Origin: Chloranthus sessilifolius
Lineage: Eukaryota; Streptophyta; Magnoliopsida; Chloranthales; Chloranthaceae
Assembly (NCBI GenBank): GCA_021018995.1
Contig: CM037584.1
Location: forward strand, 144,043,317 to 144,107,316
Length of the DNA stretch: 64,000 nt
Direction: 5' to 3'
Shown here: piece after piece, positions 22,739-35,342 of the stretch
How positions within the stretch are numbered: the stretch's first letter is position 1
Layout of the letters: the number at the start of each line of letters is the position of its first letter
The notes under the pieces: model-generated
Database searches by the model: none
Seen by the model: the letters and a program-made list of their open reading frames with translations, nothing else
What the model was told of the DNA's origin: nothing
Program-made: the position numbers and the translations under genes

Positions 22739-24660
22739 ATGGCTGATCAAGAGCAAGAAATGAATGAAAACAACAACCAGAATGGCAACAATGTAAATAA
22801 TGGAAATAATGGGAACAATAATTACTATGAGGGACCTAGAACACTTGAATACTATAATGATCCTGGTTTTTACGAGGATCAGGAGTGTATCATGCATGCT
22901 CCCATTCCAGGGAATCATTATGAATTCAAATCAGCGATGATTCAAATGCTACCAATATTCCATGGTTTGGCAAACGAAAATCCGCACGTTCATCTGAACG
23001 AGTTCACTGGGGTATGCAAAATGTTCAGAGTCCACAATGTTACTGACGAGATAGCGAAGCTCCGACTCTTTCCGTTCTCTTTAAGAGACAAGGCAAAAAC
23101 TTGGTTCTATTCTTTAGAACTGCAATCTATTCAGAGTTGGGCCACATCGACTCCTCAAAAGTATTTTCCCATGACTAAAGCCATAGAGATGCGTCAAAAG
23201 ATCCTTTTCTTTTCCCAACAACCTACAGAGACATTCCATGAATGTTGGGAACGTTTTAAGGAGTTGATCAGAAGTTGCCCTAACCATCACGTTCCAAGGT
23301 GGCAACAAGTCCAAAGTTTCTACAATGGATCGATTCTCAAGAAAGACGCATGGTTGATGCATCTTCATGCGGTGGATCTTGTGCCACGAAAGAGGCCGAT
23401 GAGTTGTGGGCATTGTTTGAGAAATTGTATCAAACCTCGATACAAAGTGAGATCAACCACTTTGGACTTAGCACCTAAATCTCATGTGTTGACCAAAGAC
23501 GGATTGTATGAGGTCAACAATAATAACTCGATCTATCAACCAAGGTTGATATCAAACAGATGAACATGTTGTTAACCAAGCAAGCTAAAGTTCTGCCACA
23601 CCCCCTTGTATGCTCAATTTGTGAACACCTGTGTCATATGGCTAATGAGTGCCCAACTACCTTGGCATTCCTTCACGATGAATCTACTCTTCCAGCGAGA
23701 TAAATGTCACTCAATCTTATCGGTGCAAGGTAGAAACGTGTACTCAAATACCTACAACCCGTAGTGGAAAAATCACCCCAACTTAGGATGGGGTGGATCA
23801 AACCAAATCGTCAAGTCAAGAATACCGAGCCAATCCTATGAGTGGACAACAAGCGTTTCCACAAAATTTTCAAAGAAAATTTCCGTCCACACAGAATTTT
23901 CAGCAATTCTAATTTTCACGAATTCTAACTTTCATATTCTCATCCAAATTCGATTTCCGGAAAAGTCGAATTTCAATCGTAATCCTAATCAATCTCATAC
24001 AAGCACTTCAAAGGATTACGATGCGGAAGAAAAGGTGATGCAGATGCAATCTTTTCAATGATGATAATAATCGACCAAGTCAGTCAATTGGCAAATCAAC
24101 TGAGTCGACGAGAGGAGGGCAAGCTTCCCAGCCAACCCATCAACAATCCTCGCGGCCAAGCATCATCTGATGAAGGACCATTAAATAGTCAACAGTTGAA
24201 AGCTGTTACTATGTTGAGAAGTGGACGGGAAGTTCATAATCAAGTGGAAATGCCTGTGGAAGCAGAGGAAGAAAGTGAAGCAGAGAAAGAGAAAGAGTCA
24301 GCGAGAAGAGCGGAGAAAGAGAAAAGAAAAGAGAAAGAGGAAGAGAAAAGAAGAGAGAAGGGAAAAGAAAAGGTGATAGAGGATGAGTCTCCCTCAAGCC
24401 CAACAAGGACAAGACGAAGATTCGTAAGGGAACCCGCACCTTTTGTCCCAAAGGCACCATTTCCTCAATGCCTAACTCCTCCATCAAGAATGGGAAAGGG
24501 ACCAACAAAAATGGAAGATATTTTCGAAACATTTAAGCAAGTAAAGATAAACCTTCCATTGCTTGAAACGATCAAGCAAGTGAGTATGCAAAGTTTTTCA
24601 AAGATTTATGCACTCGGAGAAAGGCACGTAATCATGTTTGAGGAAAGTGTTCTTGACTAA
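22739..24660 (+). pseudogene. gag: gag of element B, frameshifted
   Basis: The ATG follows the palindrome-rich leader. Residues 10-40 are an Asn/Gly-rich low-complexity start, then the Athila capsid region (FHGLANENPHVHLNEF, KLRLFPFSLRDKAKTWF). The frame closes at 23563. In another frame a zinc knuckle follows (CSICEHLCHMANEC, CX2CX4HX4C) near 23620, and the third piece (24058-24660) has the basic/acidic Glu-Lys-rich tail, REEGKLPSQP, and FPQCLTPPSRMGK leading to protease. At least two frameshifts and several stops separate the pieces. The normal role is the particle shell and RNA binding. Confidence 0.88.
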
Positions 24661-25150
24661 TCAAGTCGGTTCCATATTGCAATTGGAAACCCCACAAAAC
24701 TAAAAGACCACAGGTTCCTCTGTTCCATGTGTCATTGGTGGGCAACCTTGGGAAAGCGTTATTGGATTTGGGAGCCGTGTTAATTTAATCCCATATTCAT
24801 TGTACGAGAAACTCGGATTTGGGTGAATTGAGACCCCACAAGCTACACCTGCAATCGCGGATAGATCGGAAAAGGCAACCGAGGCGTTATTGAGGATGTC
24901 TTGGTTGGAATAGATAAGTTTGTCTTTCCAGTGGATTTTATTGTTTTGGACATGGACACACCTGTTAAGTCACTTAATCAAGTCCCCATCATCCTTGGAC
25001 GTCCGTTCTCGCTCATAGCGCTTGCATTAATTGTCGAGAGTCATGGACATTTCTTTTGGAAACATGAAGGTTCGATTGAATATCTTCCATGCGATGAACC
25101 ATTTCCCAAAGCGAGGATGAGGTCGAATGTTTTTACATCGATCAGATAGA
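24661..25150 (+). pseudogene. Protease region of element B
   Basis: Homology to the Athila retropepsin is spread across frames. The region of the active-site loop reads LLDLGA, then VNLIPYSLYEKLGFG; the second half is in a clear frame at 24901-25149 (DKFVFPVDFIVLDMDT, VPIILGRPFS). No Asp-Ser/Thr-Gly survives and frameshifts split the domain, so it cannot be active. Confidence 0.8.
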
Positions 25151-27071
25151 TGAAGTGGTGGATGAGGCATTACCTTCAATGCTTACCAAAGAGGAATTTG
25201 AAAATGCTTTGTTGGCCATCTATGAAGAGAAAGGATCGGAAGAGAAGCGATTCGGCGAGATAGAGTCTAGCTCATCATGCCGGGATGATCACTTAGATGC
25301 GAGTGTGTGCGAGATAGATTCATTACTGTTGAGGTGAAGGAAGTCGCCTCCATCACTTGGAGCAGACCACCAATTGTGGTATTGAAACAATTGCGAGTCC
25401 CTTAAATATGCTTTTCTGGGACCTCGTGAAACACTTCCAGTAATAATCTCATTCACGTTGTCGGCAGAACAAGAAAAAGAGTTGTTGAAGGTGCTGAAAG
25501 AGCACAAGGAAGCTATCGGTTGGACTTTCACTGATCTCAAAGGGATTGACCCATCGGTATGTATGCATAAAATACATTTGGAAGATGAGAGTAAACCTTC
25601 AAGGGAACCACAGAGGCGACTTAATCCAAACATGCAAGAAGTCGTTCTAAAAGAAGTCATTAAGCTCCTTGATGCTGGAATCATCTATCCGATTTCTGAT
25701 AGTGAATGGGTTAGTCCAGTCCAAATTGTTCCGAAAAAGTCCGGAATCACTGTGAAGGAAACTGCTGAAGGAGAATTGGTCCCCAATCGAGAAACTACTG
25801 GATGGCGTGTCTGCATTGACTATCGGAAATTAAACACCGCCACCAGAAAGGATCATTTTCCCCTTCCGTTCATTGATCAAATCCTTGAGAAGTTAGCTGG
25901 GCAAGAGTTTTACTATTTTCTTGATGGGTATTCGGGATATAATCAGGTGCCTGTCTACCCAGCTGATCAAGAAAAGACAACGTTCACATGCCCTTATGGT
26001 ACGTTTGCATACCGCAGGATGCCATTCGGCCTATGTAATGCCCCGGCCACATTTCAACGGTGTATGTTGGCCATATTTTTGAATATGATCGACAAATTCA
26101 TTGAAGTATTCATGGACGACTTCTCGGTTTTTGGGAGAACCTTTGATTCTTGTTTGAATCATCTTTCACAAGTGCTGCAACATTGTGTTGACTCCAAACT
26201 TGTTCTTAGCTGGGAGAAGAGCCATTTTATGGTTAAACAAGGGATTGTTCTGGGGCACGTTGTTTCACAGAAAGGAATCGAGGTGGATAGAGCAAAAGTT
26301 GATCTAATTGCTAACTTGCCACCACCCAACAAAGGTTAAACAAATTCGATCATTTTTGGGTCATGCGATTTTATAGAAGGTTCATTAAGGATTTGAGGTG
26401 GCTAAACCATTGTGCACCTTGCTCGGCAAAGATGTTCCTTTTGAATTTCTTGAGGGCTGCATGCAAGCATTTTTGAAATTAAAGCTCTTATCCAATGCAC
26501 CAATCATCCGACCACGGATTATTCTCTCCCATTCGAACTCATGTGTGATGCATCCGATTACATAATTGAGCATCCTAGGGCGGAGGGTGAATAAATTACC
26601 TCACGTAATTTATTATGCTAGCAAGTCATTAATTGATGCCCAACTCAATTACACCACCACCGAGAAGAATTATTAGCTGTGGTGTATGCTCTGGACAAAT
26701 TTCGTTGCTATTTGCTTGGATCGAAAATAGTGGTCTTTTCAGACCATTCCGCTCTGAAATATCTTCTAGCAAAGAAGGATACTAAACCGAGATTAATCCG
26801 TTGGATCCTTCTGCTCCAAGAGTTCAATTTCGAGATTAAGGATAAGAAGGGGGTTGAGAACGTGGTGGCTGATCATTTGTCGAGAATTCTACCTGAAGAA
26901 TCTGCAATACCTGAGACCATCCGTGACACGTTTCCGGATGAACATTTGATAGCAATTGATGTAGCTTGTGCAAAGGTTCCATGGTTTGCGAACATTGTGA
27001 ATTATCCGTTATCTTGGCGTAATCCCCCGAGTGGGGTAAGAATGATAAGAATCTCTTTTTCTCCCAAATAA
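25151..27071 (+). pseudogene. pol: Reverse transcriptase-RNase H of element B
   Basis: A linker (25155-25337) leads to RT at 25458-26339. The RT shows WVSPVQIVPKKSG, CIDYRKLNTATRKDHFPLPF, motif A FLDGYSGYNQ with its catalytic Asp, MPFGLCNAPATFQ, and motif C as VFMDDFSVFG, then LGHVVSQKGIEVD. These words are diagnostic for the Athila group. RNase H follows at about 26400-27071 in broken frames ([34 protein letters not shown]). The RT part alone is open for 293 codons, but a stop and frameshift cut it from RNase H. Confidence 0.92.
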
Positions 27072-27079
27072 AATACTAT

Positions 27080-28251
27080 TTTTGGGATGAACCATGTCTG
27101 TTCAAATTCTGCTCAGATCAGATCATCAGGAGATGTGTACCCGAAGAGGAGCAAATGAGCGTCCTACACTTGTGTCATGCTGGGGCCTGTGGCGGCCATT
27201 TAGGAGGACAGAAGACCGCCCAGAAAATCCTTCAAAGCAGATTCTACTGGCCCTCCATCTTCGTGTGTTGCTCAATTTTGCAAGGAATGCCGAGCGATGT
27301 CAGCGACTTGGCAATATTTCAAAAGCGAATATGATGCCCTTAATCCAATTCGATTGTTGAAATTTTTGATGTTTGGGGATTGACTTTATGGGTCCTTTCC
27401 CCATCCTTTGGGTTTTCATATATTCTAGTGGTATTGATTATGTCTCGAAATGGATAGAAAATGTAGCAACCCGTCGAATGATCATAAGGTTGTGGTCAAA
27501 TTCCTCGGAGAAAATGTGTTTAACCGATTAAGGATTCCAAGAGCAATCATCGTGATGGCGGTTCGCATTTTGTAATAACCATTTGCCACCTTAATGAAGA
27601 AATGCAGCGTCACTCACAAAGTTGCTACGCGTACCATCCCTGAACTAGCGGTCGGTGGAAGTGTCTGTCCCGGAAATTAAGCGAATTCTAGAAAAAAGCG
27701 GTCGAGGATAGAAAAGATTGGTCAAACCGGCTCTCGGAGGCTCTGTGGGCCCTATCGGACCGCATTCAAGACTCGTTGGAATGTCTACTGCTTCAATTGT
27801 TTACGGAAAGCGTGCCATCTTCTGTCAAGTGGAGCATAAAGCATTCTGGGCGATAAAAAGATTTAATTCTGACATGCAAGCAGCCGGGTCGCATCGCCGA
27901 TTGCAATTGAATGAATTGGAGGAATTACGCTACGAAGCGTATGAGAATTCGAAGATGTACAAGGAAAGGTACAAAAAGCTGCATGATGCGTCCATTTCTC
28001 GAAAAGAATTTCACGTTGGCCAAAAAGTTTGGTTATTCAATTCCCGACTGAAGCTCCACCCGAGGAAATTGAAATCTCGATGGGAAGGCCCATTTCAGGT
28101 AGTGTCCATTAGTGCACATGGTGCCATTGAAATTCGGAGCCTTGCTGACAATCGCATTTGTAAAGTTAATGGGCAAAGACTCAAACCAATGTTTGAGCCG
28201 GTCACCCAGTTTAAGATTGAGGCGATGCACCTCCGTGATCCTGAGGATTGA
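27080..28251 (+). pseudogene. Integrase of element B, broken
   Basis: The zinc domain (LHLCHAGACGGHLGGQKTA) and core (FDVWG, SDGGSHF-like DGGSHFV, YHP then TSGR) are spread over several frames and interrupted by stops. The C-terminal third is open (27718-28251) with SLECLLLQLF-region homology then KMYKERYKKLHDASISRKEF, VGQKVWLFNSRLKLHPRKLK and SRWEGPFQVVSI, typical of Athila. The protein ends soon after NGQRLKPMFE. No chromodomain is seen. Confidence 0.85.
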
Positions 28252-28597
28252 TCACTGAAAGGTCGAGCTGTCGACATGTAAACTCAGCGCTTCCTGGGAG
28301 GCACCCCAGTGTGTTTTACTTATTTTTGTTTTCCTTTTTGTTTTTGTTAGTTCTAGAATTTAGTTTTTAGTTTAGTTTAGGTTGTTTTTACTTTCCAAAT
28401 ACATATAGCCACATTACCTTCAATCTATTTTTGGTCATGTTCTAATTTGATGCATATATTCTCTGCACCTGATCTTTGTGTGAGGTACTTTTCAACAGGT
28501 TTGGGGGTGCCTACTTATTTCAAACAATGAGGACATTGTCATTCTTAGGTTTGGGGGTATGGTTATCTATCTTGTGTTATGTATTTAAAAAAAAAAA

Positions 28598-28630
<33 letters not shown>

Positions 28631-30174
28631 ATAAACAATTTTAACCATCATACATGATTTACTTTGCAGTAGTTTTCAAACTTTAGTTGATGATGCATGA
28701 GAATTTAATTTTGAGAATATTGATGGCATATTTTGATTACTTGTATCTAGGATAATGAAGCTTAATGTGATAATTTGTGGATGACTTTGAAATTCATGCT
28801 TAGAATTTGTGCACTTATACCAAGCTAAGATTTAGAAATCGATGAATTATTTTAAACGTTGGATCGTAGGTTCTTAGTGGAGACTAAACCTGGTGAGCTT
28901 TAGAGCTAATTTCCCGTCATTGATGAGTGAATACATAAACTCGGAGTTTTCTTTGAATACGAATTATTTTGCATAATCTCATACATTTTATTTTTGGCTT
29001 GTGACTTTGCATGAAATCAAATTCATATTATTGTGTTAGAATGTACTGTATATCTACTCAAGACAAATAAGCAAGATTACCATCTTTTAAGGATATGATT
29101 GAAGGCCATCTTTGGCTCGTTTGTGCTTAAAATGTCCCACCTCATATAAATTTATCCTTCTAGTACCCCTTTGAGCCTATTGAAAAATTTACCTTTATAC
29201 ATTCTTTGATAAGCCACATTAACCTTTAACCCTTTACCATTTCTGAAAATTCAGCTTTACCATTCTTATTTCTGAGACGTTGGGAACGAGGAATGAAAAT
29301 GAGTGAAAAGAGAGTAAGTGGAGGGATACCGAGTTGTGGTGTTTACTGAGAGTGTATGGCAAAAATATAAAAGAAAAAAAAAGGGGGAGAAAAAAAAAAA
29401 AAAAGAGAAATTTGACAAAGAATGAAAAATGTGAGGTACCATTAAGAAAAGAAATTCAAAAGAAGAAGAAAGAGTGAGAAAAGAAAAATATTGAAAAAAA
29501 AAATGGTGAGAAATTAGAAAAGAAAAAGAAGAGCAATAGAAAGAAAAAGTTAGTACCTTTTCTGATTTCTCAGAAATTTTGAATCTAAATTCCTTTTCTT
29601 TCTTACCCTTTCCTGAGCCCCATTACAACCCTACAAAAGACCTTCATGATCTGATCTTGCATTGGTAACTGCCTTGTGGAGAGTAAGTATGTGATACCTA
29701 TGACACTTGATATGACATGCTTAGGATATTCAAGTATCTTCTTATGAGATCTGTTTTTTTGTTCATTGATTACATCGTATTTCATTTATCATGTGAGACC
29801 TTTTATTTATTTTGTATTGATCTCTCACATGTGCGAAAACTTACCCATCATCGGAGTGATTTTATTTCGAGAGTATATCTAAAGTGAGGATTGAGTTGAG
29901 ACATGAGATCCGATGATTTTCCGTTTGGACTAGTTCTAAGATGGATGAATCTTGGTTTTGGTATGCACACACTTCACGTTTAAGCATGAATGAATGAGTT
30001 ATCTAACAATTTGAGCATTAGATTAATTTGAATGGATACTAGCATGATTGACATGACATTGGTATTTAAGATTGATGATTCACATGTTGAACCAATTAAT
30101 GATGTTTTTGTTTTTGAATGGTATATATGTTATAAAAAAATCATGTTTTGAAAACTCAATTTTGCCGATGGTTT
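28252..30174 (+). other. Long 3' untranslated region of element B
   Basis: Noncoding, 1.9 kb. It contains (AAT)n at 28576-28640 and a purine-rich, A-rich stretch with G runs at about 29340-29550. Athila-type elements often have a long 3' region holding an accessory ORF; here none is recognisable. Confidence 0.8.
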
Positions 30175-30364
30175 GGAAGTTTGTGGGTAACTTCACTGTA
30201 AACCCTCAGGAGACACAACTCCTCCACTAGGGATCACCTAGGGGTTTAAAGGCTTGTTGCACATGCTAAGTGCAATCGTGTTCCCTACGAAAGTGGCATT
30301 TAAATTTTAGGATGTTAGTTTTATTTTTTATCATTCTCTTTGCTCGAGGACTAGCAAAGTGTAG
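30175..30364 (+). promoter_or_regulatory. Conserved noncoding block upstream of the PPT in element B
   Basis: Counterpart of 975-1155 (minus) in element A. It contains CACTAGGGATCACCTAGGGG, CTACGAAAGTGG and GAGGACTAGCAAAG in the same order, at similar spacing. The AGGAG/CTCCT stem is kept with a different loop. Confidence 0.78.
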
Positions 30365-30375
30365 GTTTGGGGGTG
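30365..30375 (+). promoter_or_regulatory. Polypurine tract of element B
   Basis: GTTTGGGGGTG immediately before the 3' LTR start TGATCGG. Confidence 0.85.
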
Positions 30376-31975
30376 TGATCGGTGCTGAAATATGACTATA
30401 TTTCATACCTTAAATCCTACACTTAGCCGTTCGATGAAAGTATTTGATGGTTGTTGTGAGGTTTTGATGATAACAGGTGTTTCTGACCTTTGGATCTTCC
30501 AAGTGTATAAAAGAAAGAAATTAAAGGCTACAAAAGAGCTATGGATAAAAAGGGTCCAAAGAAGCGCTGAAATTCGTGAAGGGACTCAAACTCCATCAAG
30601 AAGGGGAAGATATTGAAGTTGCCGCGAGGAACAAAGTGTAAATAAGCCTTATTGGAAGAAATGGCGTCATGGTTCGCGCCACACACTTCAACCTAGCGAC
30701 TACAGTCAACCTAGCGCCATTCAATTCAACCTAGCGACTCTGACATTTCAACCTAGCGATGGTGATGAATAAAAGCAACCACGACGGTGAAAGTATCCTT
30801 CTCCAATTCAACCACCAAGAGCACTATCCAACCCAATGAGGAGAAATCTAACCTAGCGAAGTCCATGCATTTCAACCGGCATTGTTTACGAGGGCATATT
30901 GGAGATTTCCACCAATTAGGGCATCTACTTCAGTGTCAATCGAATGAGACATGAAATCCAATCGATTGAGACAAAAAGGCAAAAGTGTCCTAAAGGTGAT
31001 TAAACTAGTGTCAATCGATTGAGACATGAAATTCAATCGATTGAGACAAAAAGGCAAAAGTGTCCTAAAGGTGATTAAATTAAAAGTTCAATCGATTGAG
31101 ATTTAAGCCTCAATCGGTTGAGGCAATTAAGGTTAGGTTGAATCGGCTATTATAAAAAAGAGGTCATGCATTGTAAAAGAGAGCTTTTGAATATGGAAGA
31201 GTTTTCATTCTGAGAAAAATTTGTGTAATAATTTGCCGAGAGAGACTTTTGTAGAGGGTTTTCTTAGAGTAATAAAATTGTGTTGAGATTTTTCGGAGAA
31301 CATATTTTATTTTACACCTTCTTTGCTCTTTACTTTGGGAATGGTTTTGAATGAAATTGAAGATCTTGCACCAAGGATGAGAGGCTAAAGGCTGTAGATC
31401 AAGGAGGATGCGATCCCCAGATAAGTACCCATATTTTATGTTTAATGCCATAGTTTGATAATTTCATCATCAAATCGTTTTTCTCAAAGTGTAGTGATCA
31501 TGTTTTTATTGTTTTGATCTAAAATACCATGAGCTTATGCTTTTCACATGATTCATACATGATTAAATGAGTCATTGTTTTTAGATAGGGTATGCCGGGT
31601 TAATGATCATGCTTAATTACTAGTCATGTTTCTCTTAGAATGATGGTGCGTTTGATGTTAATAAAATTGTGGGTTTAAAAATAGAAAAGGGTATAAATCT
31701 GGGGTAGCAAATTCCTTGATCTTGTTTTTAAAATTTGTTCTTAGATTTCTCATTACATAATTTTTAGATTAATTTATTTTCTTTCTTGCAATTAGAAAAA
31801 GTGTTAATTTTTGGTAAAAATTAAATCTGCCCCTTGGTACTTCCTCGGGGATATTTTCTAAATCTCTAGGAAGAATTGATTAAAGTTTCAGATTTCCCTG
31901 TGGGTTCGACACCCTTGTTCTTGCCTTACTAGAACAGATCTTGTACACTTGCAAGGGTTTATTTAAAAACGATCA
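30376..31975 (+). repeat. 3' LTR of element B
   Basis: 1600 bp, TGATCGGTGCTG to AAAACGATCA, followed by the duplication TACAT. It is nearly identical to the 5' LTR except in the CAACCTAGCG region and near 31530-31585. The palindromes at 30935-31125 include two single-base variants (CAATCGAATG and CAATCGGTTG). Confidence 0.95.
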
Positions 31976-31980
31976 TACAT

Positions 31981-32370
31981 CATAACACAAGCAAAGCATC
32001 AATAAGGATGCACAAAAGAAGGTCTAAGACTCTCCATGAACCTCAAAGTCCAAATAAAAAGTCAAATAAAACTGTCAAAATCAACTAATCGATCTCCCAA
32101 AATCGATTAATCAAAATCCAAAATCGATTAATCGATCCCAAAACGATTAATCAAAATCCAAAATCGATTAATCGATCCAAAATCGATTAATCGAAAAACC
32201 AAAATCGATTAATCGATTTCTCAAATCCTGATTTTCCAGCCACTAGAGGTACTCAGTCGATTAATCAATTTCTAAATCGATTAATCGAATTCAAAGCTCC
32301 GTAGTACAAGCTTTGAATTCCTACAGCCACTAGAGGTAGTGTCGATCATCTCCAGCCACTAGAGGTAGTG
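31981..32370 (-). repeat. 5' part of LTR D with AATCGATTAATCGATT array
   Basis: About nine AATCGATTAATCG units, a palindrome when complete, at 32071-32290. Then come three copies of CCAGCCACTAGAGGTA (about 32237-32385), the last two in a 29-bp tandem, right at the junction with element C. Confidence 0.85.
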
Positions 32371-33800
32371 CCGATCATCTCCATAGTACGAGCTGAGCGG
32401 ATGATGAGGAATGGATGTGAGGGATATCTAGCATTCCTACAAGAGAAAAAGGAAGCAAAGAGCGTTATTTCTTATATCCCAATTACCTGTGAGTTTGAGG
32501 ACGTATTTTTCGATGAGTTACCAGGCTTGCCACCTGATCGGGAGATCGAATTTGCTATTGACTTCGCTCCAGGCACTGAACCAGTTTCCAAAGCTCCATA
32601 CCGAATGGCTCCAGCGGAATTGAAGGAGTTGAAGGAGCAATTACAGGAAGTGTTAGATAAGGGCTTTATAAGGCCAAGGGTGTCCCCTTGGGGAGCACCA
32701 GTCTTGTTCGTTAAGAAGAAAGACGGGTCGATGAGACTTTGCATTGACTGCCGTCAGTTGAACAAGCTCATGATCAAGAACAAGTACCCTTTGCCCAGGA
32801 TCAACGATCTATTCGACCAATTGCAAGGGGCAAAGTTCTTTAAAGGTGAAGGCCGAAGATGTGCAGAAGATAGCATTCAGGTCTAGATATGGGCATTACA
32901 AATTCTTAGTGATGCCTCTCTGCTTGACGAATGCACCAGCCTCGTTTATGGACCTCATGAATCAGGTCTTTAAACAACACCTTGATACATGCGTAGTGGT
33001 GTTTGTGGACGACATTCTTATTTATTCAAAGACCAGAGAAGAACACGAACATCATTTGCGCATTGCCTTACAAACCCTACGTGAACACCAGCTGTATGCC
33101 AAACTCAGCATATATGAATTTTGGCTAGAACAAGTGAGTTTTCGCGGTCACGTAGTATCAGAAGCAGGGGTGACTGTTGATCCGACAAAGAATAAGGCAC
33201 TGTTAGATTGGGAACAACCCAAGACCATGGCGGAGATTGGTAGTTTCCTCGATCTAGCTTGGTATTACCGACGCTTTGTGGAAGGTTTCTCCAAGATTTC
33301 AAGACCACTCACCCGACTTACAAGGAAGAACGCAAAATTTGAGTGGACCAAGGAATGTGAAGAGAGCTTCCAAGAACTCAAGAAACGGCTTACCTCTGCT
33401 CCAATTTTGGCTATTCCGTCAGGCAATGGGGGATTTGTTGTTTACAGGATGCGTCATATGGTGGTTTGGGCTGTGTACTGAATCAAAGCAGTAAGGTCAT
33501 AGCCTATGGGTCAAGACAGTTGAAAGAGCACGAGAAGAACTACCCAACTCACGATCTAGAGTTAGCCGCAGTGATATTTATGCTAAAAATTTGGAGGCAT
33601 TACTTGTATGGTGAAACCTTTGAGATCTTCACGGACCACAAAATCCTCGAGTATTTGTTTATACAGAAAGAATTGAATATGAGGCAACGGCGGTGGATTG
33701 AGTTTCTCAAGGACTACGACTACACTATATAATATCACCCAGGTAAAGCTAATGTCGTGGCTGACGCTTTGAGTAGGAAGAATACAGCTCAGTTGGCTAG
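32368..33800 (+). pseudogene. pol: RT-RNase H of element C
   Basis: RT begins after [19 protein letters not shown]. Seen in order: [76 protein letters not shown]. After that, the segment expected to hold motif A (DLRSGYHQ, intact in element E) is missing, and the frame resumes at [30 protein letters not shown] and motif [12 protein letters not shown]. RNase H (33445-33800) has [41 protein letters not shown] and ADALSRK. A frameshift near 33445 and a TAA at 33730 (Gln expected) break it. Loss of motif A means this RT is inactive. Confidence 0.92.
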
Positions 33801-35342
33801 TCTCATTGCGGGACTTCGACGATGGAAATTATTGGAAGACATTTTGTTGTATGATAAGAACATTGAAGTCAAGGATACTAGGGTACTGTTGGAAAATCTC
33901 ACGATCAAACCAACTATCTTTGATCGCATTTATGAACTCCAGATGAAAGACCCTGGGCTGGTGAGAATACGTCAAAAGGTGACTGTAGATGAAAGGAGGG
34001 GTTTTTCTGTCAAAGAAGATGGATCATTACTATTTCGTGGCCGCTTATGCATACCAGTGGATGCCGAGTTGAGACAAACAATATTGGACGAAGCTCATAA
34101 GTCTAAGTATGCCATTCATCCAGGCAGTACTAAGATGTACCAGGATTTGCGGAAGTGTTATTGGTGGAGAGGATTGAAGAAAGATATCGCGGAATATGTG
34201 TCAAAGTGTCTGGTGTGTTAACAAGTAAAGGTGGATCATAGACACCCAGCAGGTCTATTACAACCTCTACCAATATCGGAGTGGAAGTGGGAGTCCATTT
34301 TTGTCGACTTCATTGTGGGATTACCAAGGACGATAAGACGCCACAATGCAATATGGGTGGTAGTGGATCGATTGACGAAGTCGGCTCACTTCCTACCCTA
34401 TAATACGACATACACTGCAAGCAAGTTGGTGGAATTATATATGAAAGAAATTATGCGACTCCACGGTATTCCTACGAGCATTGTGTTCGATCGTGATCCA
34501 TTGTACACATTAGTATTCTGGCAAAGATTCCAAGAAGGTATGGGCACGAGATTGGACTTTAGTTCCGCATTTCATCAACAGACTGATGGTCAGACAGAGA
34601 GAGTCAATCAGATTATTAAAGATATGTTGCGAGCATGCATGATTGATTTTTAGGGATCATGGGATCAGCACCTTTTGATGATAGAATTCGTGTATAACAA
34701 TAGCTTTCAGCAGAGCATTGGGATGGCTCCATATGAGGCTCTATATAGACGGAGATGCAGGTCTCCGATCAATTGGGAGACACGGGTGACAGAATTGTGT
34801 TGGGACCGAAAGTCATCAGGAAAAATGCTGAGACGGTCCATATTATACGAGAAAGATTCAGGACGGCCCAGAGTCGCCAGAAGAGCTACGCGGATATTAA
34901 GCGCTCAAGCATGGACTTTCAAGTGGGAGATCACGTGTTTGTAAAGATATCCCCAATGAAGGGTGTGATGAGCTTTGGAAAGCATGAAAAGTTGAGTCCT
35001 CGCTTTATTGGACCATTCGAGGTATTGGGGAGAGTGGGTAAAGTTGCATATAGGGTCGCATTACCCTCGCAACTTGATAGAGTGCACGACGTATTTCACA
35101 TTTTAATGTTGCGAAAATACATGCGAGACCCAACTCATATCCTCGATGCACCACCTATGGAAGTCTATAGGGATCTGACGGTCATTGAAGAACCAATGCA
35201 AATTTTAGACTGAACCGAGCAAGTGTTGCACACAAAATGAATTCCTTTGTTGTTAGTCCAATAGAAAAACCACTCTAAAGAGGAAGCAACGTGGAAATGC
35301 AAAGCCAAGATTCGCGCCCAACATCCTTCATTGTTTGAGTAA
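33757..35342 (+). pseudogene. Integrase with chromodomain of element C
   Basis: The zinc-binding HHCC domain ([26 protein letters not shown]), core domain (FVDFIVGLP, VFDRDPLY, QTDGQTERVNQ for the D, D, E residues), the MAPYEALYRRRCRSPINWE segment and the GPY/F-type C-terminus (LSPRFIGPFEVLGRVGKVAY, VHDVFHILMLRKY) are all recognisable. A degenerate chromodomain closes it (NHSKEEATWKCKAKIRAQHP), which in chromoviruses targets integration to marked chromatin. In-frame stops occur at 34219, 34651, 35211 and in the chromodomain; a frameshift lies near 34760. Confidence 0.9.

Larger units (their letters stand above)
19847..31975 (+). mobile_element. Element B: complete Athila-like LTR retrotransposon
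   Basis: A 12.1 kb element with two similar LTRs (19847-21440 and 30376-31975), TG...CA ends, a perfect 5-bp target duplication and a polypurine tract. Internal order is leader with palindromes, gag, protease, RT, RNase H, integrase and a long 3' UTR. The RT words (CIDYRKLNTATRKDHFPLPF and FLDGYSGYNQ) place it in the Athila group. There is no accessory ORF after integrase. The LTRs are nearly identical over their 3' 1 kb, pointing to a recent insertion, yet gag and pol carry many frameshifts and stops. Confidence 0.95.
19842..31980. other. Target site duplication pair TACAT of element B
   Basis: TACAT at 19842-19846 and at 31976-31980, directly abutting the TG and CA ends of the two LTRs. 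Confidence 0.95.
16912..32370 (-). repeat. LTR D: inverted Tekay-type LTR, split by two nested insertions
   Basis: Three pieces, 16912-17252, 18827-19846 and 31981 to about 32370, join once the two insertions and their duplications are removed. The minus-strand end GGGGTGTCACA at 16912 resembles the LTR C end (GGGGTGTCGAAACC, TGTCACA). The middle piece read on the minus strand has GGTATTCCATCGGGGCT, matching LTR C at about 39615. Its palindrome array (32071-32290) lies about 1.45 kb from the 3' end, close to the roughly 1.37 kb in LTR C. No primer binding site follows the 3' end, so it is a 3' or solo LTR. About 0.5 kb of its 5' end is missing at the junction with element C. Confidence 0.7.

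Noticed and set aside
24209..24532. Leu/Ser/Phe-rich minus-strand frame
   Set aside because: Complement of the Glu/Lys-rich gag tail of element B.
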